Source of the DNA: Acidobacteriota bacterium
GTDB taxonomy: Bacteria > Acidobacteriota > Thermoanaerobaculia > UBA5066 > Gp7-AA6
Assembly: GCA_020199905.1 (NCBI GenBank)
Contig: JAIVJS010000005.1
Span: forward strand, 1 to 64,000
Direction: 5' to 3'
DNA: 64,000 nucleotides
Shown here: one piece after another, positions 20,501 to 27,829 of the stretch
How positions within the stretch are numbered: the first letter of the stretch is position 1
Layout: the number at the start of each line of letters is the position of its first letter
Notes under the pieces: generated by a model
Databases searched by the model: none
Told to the model about the DNA's origin: nothing
What the model saw: the letters and a program-made list of their open reading frames with translations, nothing else
Program-made: the position numbers and the translations under genes

Positions 20501-20503
20501 CCG

Positions 20504-21376
20504 GTGGTTAAGCCCCGCTACATCTTCGGGGAGGCCTGGTCGATCGCCCGAAGCGGCGCCCGGCAGACCCTCCTCGCGATCGGCCTGATCGCGCTGTCGC
20601 TGTACGTCCCCGCGCTGTTCGCGCTCCTGTCGAAAAACCTGGGGCGGCTCTCGACCGACGCCGAGACGCCGGCGGCGGTGATCACCCTCGACCCCGCCGC
20701 GGACGGCCGGGGGATCGCTCGCCGCCTCGCGGACGATTCCCGCGTCCGGGAGATCCGGATCGTGTCGAGCGACGCCGCCCTGGCGCGGTTTCGCCGGGCG
20801 TACCCGGAGCTCGGAGCGGCCCTCGGAGATCTGAAGGAGGCTCCTTTCCCGCCCACGATCGAAGTCCGGATGCGGCCGTCGGCGGGGCCCGGAGCCGGCA
20901 CCGCGGTCGCTGCCGCGGCGCGGTCGTGGCCGGGCGTCGAAATCGCAGAATCGGAGGAGGAGATCGGGCGCCGTTTCTCAGACGGCGTTCGAATCGTGCG
21001 GGCGGCGGGGCTCGCCCTCGGTGGCGTCCTGGTTCTCGCGGCGATCCTCTCCGTGGCTTCTGCGATCCGGCTCGCGCTCGACCTGCATCGCGACGAGATC
21101 GAGATCATGCGGCTGATGGGCGCCACCGAGACGGCCGTCCGGGCGCCGTTCTGGCTCCACGCGACCGGCGAGGGCCTCGCGGGAGGCGCGCTGGCGCTCG
21201 TCCTTCTCTACGCCACCTACCGCCTCGGGCTGAACTATCTCGCCCGGAGCCCCCACCCGGTCCTCTCCATGTTCTGGGGCAGCTTCCTCGACTGGCGCGC
21301 GGTCACGCTGATGCCGTTGATCGGCGCCGCGGCCGGCCTGTTCGGAAGCATGATCTCGCTGACGCGGAGAACCTGA
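20504..21376 (+). CDS. ftsX: cell division permease protein
   Basis: ORF 20438..21376, likely GTG start at 20504 (VVKPRYIFGEAWSIARSGARQT); FtsX extracellular domain and C-terminal TMs; follows ftsE. Confidence 0.9.
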   Translation: MVKPRYIFGEAWSIARSGARQTLLAIGLIALSLYVPALFALLSKNLGRLSTDAETPAAVITLDPAADGRGIARRLADDSRVREIRIVSSDAALARFRRAYPELGAALGDLKEAPFPPTIEVRMRPSAGPGAGTAVAAAARSWPGVEIAESEEEIGRRFSDGVRIVRAAGLALGGVLVLAAILSVASAIRLALDLHRDEIEIMRLMGATETAVRAPFWLHATGEGLAGGALALVLLYATYRLGLNYLARSPHPVLSMFWGSFLDWRAVTLMPLIGAAAGLFGSMISLTRRT

Positions 21377-21383
21377 GGCCGGG

Positions 21384-21495
21384 GAATCCGAAATCGGGAG
21401 CCGAGACGGCCGCGGTACCCCGCGGTCAACTGGATCGGGAAACGAAGGAAGCGGGAGCCCTCACGACGCTGAACGCTGAACGCTCAACTCTCACG
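21384..21495 (-). repeat. core element copy 3 (17-bp deletion) plus GCTGAAC heptads
   Basis: cgggagccgagacggccgcggtaccccgcggtcaactggatcgggaaac; tcacgac gctgaac gctgaac gctcaac tctcacg at 21461-21495. Confidence 0.88.
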
Positions 21496-22615
21496 TCGCG
21501 ACATCGGGATCCCCCAGCAGGCGCGCGACGCCTTCCAGGCCGCGTACGTTCTCGCACACCACCTTCACGGCGGAGGTCAGCGGGACGGCGAGGATGGCGC
21601 CCGCGATTCCCCAGATCAGTCCCCAGAAGATGAACGCGAGCATGACGGTCAGCGGGAAGAGCCGGACGCGCCCGCCCACGATCAGGGGGGTGAGGACGTT
21701 CCCCTCGATGAACTGGAGGACCGCATAGACGATGAGCACGATGAGCGCCTTCTGTCCGTCGTACTGGAAGAAGGCGACGGCGACCGCCGGGATCGTCGAG
21801 AAGATCACCCCGACATAGGGCAGCGTGATGGCGAGCCCGGCGAGCGGCCCCAGGATGTAGTAGTAGCTCACGTGCAGGAGCATCAGCGCGCCGGTCGTCA
21901 TTCCCGCCATGATCGCCATGACGAACGAAAGCCCGAGCGCGAAGTCCGACATCGTCCGCGAGATCGCGCCCGTCACGTCGCCGGCAAAACGGCCGTGCCT
22001 CGCCAGCATACCGTCGATGATCCGCCCGAACTTCTCCCGGTCTTTCAGCATGAAAAACGTGAGGAAGGGGACGGCGGCCGCATAGAGCAGGATGTGGAGC
22101 GTCTCCCCGACCTGCGCGACGAACGCCCGGGTGGCCGCCAGCGGCGACTCGCTGATCTTGACCTCGCGCACGGCGCGCGTCTCTTCCGGCAGGATGTTTC
22201 CCATGCGCTCCCGGAGCCGGTTGACGAAGTCGGTGAACTGGGACAGCACCTCCCGGATCCGATTCTGGTACCGCGGCAGGTCCACGTAAAACTGGTTGAA
22301 CTGCGCCGTCACGTTGATGACGAGGAGCACGATCGCGCCAATCAGGACGAAGAGCAGCAGCAGGATCGCGATCACGCGCGGGACGCCGGCCCGTTCGAGA
22401 AGCGAAACGAACGGCCGAATCGCGAACGCGAGAAAGAGCGCGAACGAAATCGTGATGAAGAAGGTGCGTCCGTAGTAGAGGAGCGCGATCGCCGCGGCGA
22501 GAGTCAGGAGGAGCGGGAATCGCGGCCGGGAAGCGGAAGCGGGCGGCGGAGCTGAAAAAGCCCCCTCGGTGCGAGGGGGCTCTGGAGGAGATGTCGGAGT
22601 GAGGTCCGGCGTCAC
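21491..22615 (-). CDS. AI-2E family (PerM/TqsA-like) transporter
   Basis: FITISFALFLAFAIRPFVSLLERAGVPRVIAILLLL...LPYVGVIFSTIPAVAVAFFQY...EGNVLTPLIVGGRVRLFPLTVMLAFIFWGLIWGIAGAILAVPLTSAVKVVCENV; GTG start at 22615 overlapping the OmpA-like stop. Confidence 0.85.
   Translation of the reverse strand: MTPDLTPTSPPEPPRTEGAFSAPPPASASRPRFPLLLTLAAAIALLYYGRTFFITISFALFLAFAIRPFVSLLERAGVPRVIAILLLLFVLIGAIVLLVINVTAQFNQFYVDLPRYQNRIREVLSQFTDFVNRLRERMGNILPEETRAVREVKISESPLAATRAFVAQVGETLHILLYAAAVPFLTFFMLKDREKFGRIIDGMLARHGRFAGDVTGAISRTMSDFALGLSFVMAIMAGMTTGALMLLHVSYYYILGPLAGLAITLPYVGVIFSTIPAVAVAFFQYDGQKALIVLIVYAVLQFIEGNVLTPLIVGGRVRLFPLTVMLAFIFWGLIWGIAGAILAVPLTSAVKVVCENVRGLEGVARLLGDPDVAT
22555..22581 (-). terminator. 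intrinsic terminator hairpin inside the 5' coding region of the AI-2E gene
   Basis: Minus strand: agccccctcg-cac-cgagggggct-ttttc; 10-bp perfect stem, 3-nt loop and U-tract, ~30 nt after the OmpA-like stop codon. Confidence 0.8.
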
Positions 22616-23700
22616 GTTCCGGAGACGAGGGTCACCACGATCACCGCGCGGCGGTTCCTGGCGCGCCCCTCGGGGGTCGCATTGTCGTAGGCGGCGTCGG
22701 CGGAGCCGCGCGCGGCGGTCGTGACGCGATTGGGGTCGATGCCGTGTCTGGTCACGAGGTATTCCTTGGCGGCTTCCGCCCGCCTGGCGGAGATTGCCTG
22801 ATTGGCGGGCTCTCCGATCAGACCTCCGACGGGATTGGGAGAGAAGCCCTTCCGGAGGAGCATGTCGAGGTTCGCGTTCAGGGCAGCGTTGACGGCCCAG
22901 CCGGTGCGCCCGAAGTAGAATCGCGCGCCCGTGGTGAGGAGCGAGTACGGCTCCTCGGGCAGATCGCCTCCGTCGAACGTCGTGCGGTCGATTTCGCCGA
23001 TGACGTGCAGGTAGGGGAGGACCGGGACTTCCACGCCGACGCCGGCGCGGAACTTGTTCGGGACGCGGATGTCGTTGTCGTGGCGGCCGGAGAGCTGGTA
23101 CGACAGCATTCCGGTGACGATCCCCTTCGTGCCCGCGATACCCCACTCCCAGTCCGTGCGGCGCGACTTGACGCGGTCGATGTCGGCGTCGACCTGATCG
23201 ACGTGGATGGAGGCCTGCCCCATCGGGATGTGCGCGGCCAGCCAGAGCCCGAGCCGGAAGCCGTTGTCCGCCTCCGAGTAGATGCGGTACTTCGTGGCGA
23301 TGCGGATCTTTCTGGGCTCGTCCGCGCGGAACCGTCCGAAGAACTGGATTCCGTTGAGCGCCCCGCCGCGCCATCCGCCCCGGCTCTCGAACCGCTCCGT
23401 CCCCGCCGACGCCGAGATGTCCCAGTCGTCGGTCAGGCCGAGGCCGATCGAGCCCTCGCCCGCCCAGTGCGCATAGAGGCGGTTGCGATAGTTCGTGTCG
23501 GTGAAGGCGAGCTGACCCGCCACCAGGTTTTCCTTCCACCCGTAGACCCCCAGGGTGAACTGTCCCGCTCGGGCGGTGTCCGCCGTCGACATCGTGAAGA
23601 GCCCGATGTCACCCTGATTGCTCGGGGCGATCTGCGCGGAAGCCGCGGCGCCCGTCAGACACACGAGGATACCGAGGAGCGCCGTACGCTTGGCCTTCAT
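22612..23700 (-). CDS. OmpA family outer-membrane protein
   Basis: Signal peptide MKAKRTALLGILVCLTGAAASAQ; C-terminal ANQAISARRAEAAKEYLVTRHGIDPNRVTTAARGSADAAYDNATPEGRARNRRAVIVV. Confidence 0.88.
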   Translation of the reverse strand: MKAKRTALLGILVCLTGAAASAQIAPSNQGDIGLFTMSTADTARAGQFTLGVYGWKENLVAGQLAFTDTNYRNRLYAHWAGEGSIGLGLTDDWDISASAGTERFESRGGWRGGALNGIQFFGRFRADEPRKIRIATKYRIYSEADNGFRLGLWLAAHIPMGQASIHVDQVDADIDRVKSRRTDWEWGIAGTKGIVTGMLSYQLSGRHDNDIRVPNKFRAGVGVEVPVLPYLHVIGEIDRTTFDGGDLPEEPYSLLTTGARFYFGRTGWAVNAALNANLDMLLRKGFSPNPVGGLIGEPANQAISARRAEAAKEYLVTRHGIDPNRVTTAARGSADAAYDNATPEGRARNRRAVIVVTLVSGT

Positions 23701-23813
23701 GCAGTCTCCTTTCGAACCGGCTCGGGGAAAACAGAGATGCCTAATAGAATAAGCCAAAAAAGGGAAAACGCCAAACATCTTTCTGTGTCCGGCCCCCGGA
23801 GGGGTCGGAAGGC

Positions 23814-25136
23814 TCAGCGATAGCTGCGAAGCGACAGCAGAAAGCGGACGCCCCCGACCCCCCGGACCACCGTCCTGGCCGCCAGCGCGGACACGAAGAC
23901 CCGGGTCCGCCGGTACGACAGGCTCGACTCGATCCCGGCCCCCAGGTCCACTCTGTAGTCGCGGAAGGCCCCGTAGACCGATGTTCCGTCCCCGACGTTT
24001 CCGGTCCCGGCGTACCCGACCGCATACAGGCTCTCCCAGTCGAGCCCCGCCACGTTCTTCCGGGCGTCCCGGAAGAACGGGACGGCGTACTCGGCGGTCA
24101 GGTGGGCCTCGCTGGTGCCGCGCTCGCGTCCGCGGTATCCGCGCAGGGCGTTCCGGCTGTCGAGCGAGAACAGCTCGTACCGGGGGATGGAGAACGGGGT
24201 CGAGACGGCGGGATCGAAGTTTTCGCGGACGCGTTTGCGGTAGGGAAAGTACCCGCCGTGCAGCCGGAGAACGAGCCGGTTACGGCCCGTCGGGATGGCC
24301 TGGATCGCCTCGAACTCGGTCTTCACGTAGGTGTAATCCGCGCCGAGGAGGTCGACACTCCAGGTGGCGGCCACGGAGAAGCCCCGGCCGTGGGGCCCGA
24401 TCTCCCGCAGGGCGGTGAAGAGGTTGAAGACCCGGTCGCGCGCCTCTCCCACGATCGCGTTCGACCGCTCGTCTGACGGGGTTCCGTACTGGTATCCGGT
24501 CTTCAAATACAGGTTCGTCTTGTTCGCGTCGGGCTCCTCGAGCGGGTTCGAGAACGTGAGGCGGTCGAACTCGGCGAGCCCGTACAGCCGGTTGTAGAAG
24601 TCGAGGGGCACCCGGAGGAGATAGAGGCCGCCGCGAGTCCGCGTGAACTCATTGGAAAAGCGGGAGAGGTCGGAAAACTCGATCGTGTCGAAGAACGAGA
24701 ACGTCGACGTCCCCGTCCGGCCGTAGTACTTGTAGCGGAGAAACGCCGAGATGTCGCCGCTGACGAAGTTGTAGGCGACCTGCATCTCGAAGAGAGAATT
24801 GCGGATCGGCTTCAGGAGCCGGATGTCCGCCCGGCCGTCGGGCAGATAGAGGTTGAAGCGGGGCAGGAGACCGGAGGTGTCGGGTTCTTCGGCGGGAGCG
24901 GGCGCTCCCGGAGTCCCGGGCCGCGGCGGTTCCCTGAGGGCCTCCTCCCCGGGCGCCTCCGCCGGGCCGGCCGTGCCCTCGGAGGCGGGCGTCGGAGCGG
25001 GGGTCGGAGAAGGCGCCGGCTGCGCGCGAGACGGCGCCGCGGGCAGCGAAAGAAACAGGAGAACGACCGCCAGCGCCGAACGCAACGCCGGCGCCGCGGC
25101 GGGGCGGGGACGAGGAGAATGCGGCCGGCCAGCCAC
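23814..25136 (-). CDS. outer-membrane protein, BamA/Omp85-like beta-barrel
   Basis: Signal peptide and Pro/Ala-rich linker; LDSRNALRGYRGRERGTSEAHLTAEYAVPFF (RGYRGRE motif) and terminal beta-strand pattern. Confidence 0.65.
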   Translation of the reverse strand: MAGRPHSPRPRPAAAPALRSALAVVLLFLSLPAAPSRAQPAPSPTPAPTPASEGTAGPAEAPGEEALREPPRPGTPGAPAPAEEPDTSGLLPRFNLYLPDGRADIRLLKPIRNSLFEMQVAYNFVSGDISAFLRYKYYGRTGTSTFSFFDTIEFSDLSRFSNEFTRTRGGLYLLRVPLDFYNRLYGLAEFDRLTFSNPLEEPDANKTNLYLKTGYQYGTPSDERSNAIVGEARDRVFNLFTALREIGPHGRGFSVAATWSVDLLGADYTYVKTEFEAIQAIPTGRNRLVLRLHGGYFPYRKRVRENFDPAVSTPFSIPRYELFSLDSRNALRGYRGRERGTSEAHLTAEYAVPFFRDARKNVAGLDWESLYAVGYAGTGNVGDGTSVYGAFRDYRVDLGAGIESSLSYRRTRVFVSALAARTVVRGVGGVRFLLSLRSYR

Positions 25137-25158
25137 CCGGCGGTTCGAAGGGCCTCTC

Positions 25159-25998
25159 TCAGGCCTTGGGCTGCATCACGAGCGACATCTTGTCCTGGAA
25201 GGACTTCATCTTCGCAGGTCCCCGCATCGAGGAAATGGTCTTCTCCGTCTGCCGGATCAGATCGCGCACGGCTTCGACGCCTCGCCCACGGTCGATCTCC
25301 GTGAGGGCCTGCTTGTAGGGCCGTTCGACTCCCGGCAGGTTCGACTCCCCGATCGCGATCTCCGCCTCCTGTTTGACGCGCGTGCACAGGATCATGAGGA
25401 TCTTTTTCTCGTCTCCGAGCAACGCGGCCGCCGAGCCGGGGGAGGGGGCCGGCGGGCGCGCCGCGTCTCGCGACCTCATCTCGACGAGACCGGCCGTGAT
25501 CAGCCCGTAGAGAATCTTGGCCGTCTCGAACGAGGAGGTGCCGGTGCCGCGCGCGATCTCCTCGACGCTCTTCCTGCCATCGATCCGGATGACGAGGTTC
25601 CATTCGAGGGGCGAGAGGGTCACGGGCTCCGCGTCCCGGGGCAGAAAGGCGGGGACGTATTCGACGCCGGGGATCTTTCGCGAAAGGACCTTCCACTCGT
25701 CCAACCGGCGCGCGGACTCCATCAGGAGGCTCGTGTTGGACTTCTGGATCGTGACCGCGTCGGACTCTTCTCCCGGCGTGAACTGGAAATCGCCGGAGGA
25801 CCAGATCGCGAGGGCGTAGATCGCTTCCTCGCCGGAGAGCTCGCCGATCTTCGCGTGCACCATCTGTCCGTTCTTGAGAAAGATCTGGCCTCTCTCGGTC
25901 CCGCGGATCAGCGTGAACAGCCCCGTCTTTCCGGAGACCGAAACCAGCTGAATGATGTCGGGAACGGGGAGCTCCTGGATAGAGCCTTGAAAGGACAT
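25159..25998 (-). CDS. DUF4388 domain-containing protein
   Basis: MSFQGSIQELPVPDIIQLVSVSGKTGLFTLIRGTERGQIFLKNGQMVHAKIGELSGEEAIYALAIWSSGDFQFTPG. Confidence 0.85.
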   Translation of the reverse strand: MSFQGSIQELPVPDIIQLVSVSGKTGLFTLIRGTERGQIFLKNGQMVHAKIGELSGEEAIYALAIWSSGDFQFTPGEESDAVTIQKSNTSLLMESARRLDEWKVLSRKIPGVEYVPAFLPRDAEPVTLSPLEWNLVIRIDGRKSVEEIARGTGTSSFETAKILYGLITAGLVEMRSRDAARPPAPSPGSAAALLGDEKKILMILCTRVKQEAEIAIGESNLPGVERPYKQALTEIDRGRGVEAVRDLIRQTEKTISSMRGPAKMKSFQDKMSLVMQPKA

Positions 25999-26033
25999 GG
26001 TTGTGGGCCGGGATGCTAGCAGGGTTGCCGGGG

Positions 26034-26250
26034 AGAGTTAAGAGTTGAGAGCTCGGAGTTGAGCGTGGTGAGCGCGCCGGCTCCTTCGTTTCCCGTTTAC
26101 CGTTTCCCGGCCCCGGTTCCCCCTCTTCGATTCCCGATTCCCGATCCAGTGGACCGCGGAGTACCGCGGCCGTCTCGCTCCCGTTGGTCGCTCGGCTCCC
26201 GATTCCCGGCTCCCGATCCCGTCCGCCCCGGCTCCCGCCTCCCGCCTACC
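26034..26250. repeat. AGAGTTG heptads + GTTTCCC/GATTCCC heptads + core element copy 4
   Basis: agagtta agagttg agagctc ggagttg (26034-26061); core gatccagtggaccgcggagtaccgcggccgtctcgctcccgttggtcgctcggctcccg from 26143; gattccc/ggctccc heptads after it. Confidence 0.9.
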
Positions 26251-26719
26251 CCCTGCCTCTGTGCACATGGCATATCGCGACCGCGAGAGCGTCCGCGGCG
26301 TCGAGAGGAACGCGGCTGCGCTGCCGGGCGAGCAGCGACAGGACCATCGAGCGGACCTGCGGCTTCTCCGCATTTCCGTAGCCGACGAGAGCCTTCTTGA
26401 CGAGCCGGGGCTCGTACTCGAAGACGGGGATCCCGAGCTTCGCGGCGGCCGCGAGCAGGACCCCGCGCGCGTGGGCGAGTTTCAGGGCGGAGGCGACGTT
26501 TTTCCCCGCGAAGATGGTCTCGACCGCGACGGCGGCCGGGCGGCACTCGTCCAGAAGCATGGACGCCCGGCAGGAGAGCATGTCGAGCTTCGCCGAGAAG
26601 GAGAGCGCCGCTCCCGGCCGAAAGACCCCGCAGGCCTCGAGGACCAGGCGGCCCTCGTCGAACACGACCACGCCATAGCCGGTGGCGAGGGTCCCCGGGT
26701 CGAAACCGACGATCTTCAA
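26246..26719 (-). CDS. ruvC: crossover junction endodeoxyribonuclease RuvC
   Basis: MKIVGFDPGTLATGYGVVVFDEG...AVAVETIFAGKNVASALKLAHARGVLLAAA...DAADALAVAICH. Confidence 0.95.
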   Translation of the reverse strand: MKIVGFDPGTLATGYGVVVFDEGRLVLEACGVFRPGAALSFSAKLDMLSCRASMLLDECRPAAVAVETIFAGKNVASALKLAHARGVLLAAAAKLGIPVFEYEPRLVKKALVGYGNAEKPQVRSMVLSLLARQRSRVPLDAADALAVAICHVHRGRG

Positions 26720-26722
26720 GGA

Positions 26723-26789
26723 GCCGTCAGCCGTCCGCTCTCAGCCGTCAGGTTCAGACGGAAAACTGATGACCGCCAACGGAAAACTA
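26723..26789. repeat. GCCGTCA/GCTCTCA heptads between ruvC and yebC
   Basis: gccgtca gccgtcc gctctca gccgtca ... cggaaaactgatgaccgccaacggaaaacta. Confidence 0.7.
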
Positions 26790-27518
26790 TTCGGCTTCCT
26801 CGAAGTCGAAGTTCGCCCAGACGTGCTGCACGTCATCGTGGTCCTCGAGGGCCTCCATCAGCTTCATCATCTGATCGGCCTTTCGCTGGTCGAGCTGGAC
26901 CTCGGTCGTCGGGATCATCGAGAGCTCGCCGACGGCGACCGGGATCTTCTTCTCTTCGAGGTGCGCCTTCACGGCCGCAAACGAGTCGGGGTCCGTGACG
27001 ACCTCGTGGTACTGCTCCGTCGAGCGGACGTCTTCCGCTCCCGCCTCGATGGCGGCCTCCATGACGGAGTCCTCGGTCGCCTGGTTCTTCTCGACGGCGA
27101 TGTAGCCCTTCTTCTGGAAGAGGAACCGGACGGACCCGGATTCGCCGAGGTTGCCGCCGTTCTTCGAGAAAATCGTGCGGACTTCGGGCAGTGTGCGGTT
27201 CCGGTTGTCCGTCATGGCCTCGACGAGGACGGCGACCCCGCCGGGCCCGTACCCCTCGTACGTCACCTCTTCGTAATTGACCCCGGGAAGCTCGCCGGTC
27301 CCGCGCTGGAGAGCCCGCTTGATGTTGTCCGCGGGCATGTTGACGGCCTTGGCGTCGTCGATCGCCTTTCGCAGGCGCGGGTTGCTCTCGGGAGCGCCGC
27401 CACCGAGACGCGCGGCCATCGTGATTTCCTTGATGAGCTTGGTGAAGATGCGGCCGCGCTTGGCATCCGCCGCGCCCTTCTTGTGTTTGATCGTACTCCA
27501 CTTGCTGTGGCCGGACAT
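26787..27518 (-). CDS. yebC: YebC/PmpR family DNA-binding regulator
   Basis: [41 protein letters not shown]...[23 protein letters not shown]. Confidence 0.97.
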   Translation of the reverse strand: MSGHSKWSTIKHKKGAADAKRGRIFTKLIKEITMAARLGGGAPESNPRLRKAIDDAKAVNMPADNIKRALQRGTGELPGVNYEEVTYEGYGPGGVAVLVEAMTDNRNRTLPEVRTIFSKNGGNLGESGSVRFLFQKKGYIAVEKNQATEDSVMEAAIEAGAEDVRSTEQYHEVVTDPDSFAAVKAHLEEKKIPVAVGELSMIPTTEVQLDQRKADQMMKLMEALEDHDDVQHVWANFDFEEAE

Positions 27519-27829
27519 GCGTGCTCCCCCCAGTCGTTCGCCAGCGCCGAATTATATGTAACGAGCCCCTCTCCCGCTCTCGCTCTCACCCCTTCGTCCG
27601 AGACTCGAAACGCCACCCTGACTCAACCGGTACGCAGCGAGAGGAGTCTCCCGACCGAAGGGAGGGAGGAGCCTCTCGCCGCGGGAGCGGAGGCCCGCGG
27701 AGGGAGCCGGCGAGCGGTCGAGCCCCACCGCGCGAGCCGCTCGCCGGTGGCGAAGCCAGCTCCCGCAGCGGGCGTCCGCGACGTGTGCCTGCTATCATTC
27801 GAGGGACTCTCCAGAAAAATCACCACCGG

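Noticed and set aside
23791-23806. GC-rich inverted repeat ggccccc-gga-ggggtc after the Omp85-like gene
   Set aside because: Stem is only 4-5 bp and the nearest T-run is distant; not convincing as a terminator.
27521-27829. N-terminal extension of the kinase ORF
   Set aside because: Region is intergenic (promoter-like gctatcatt) and overlaps the yebC leader; the receiver-like fold starts at 27830.
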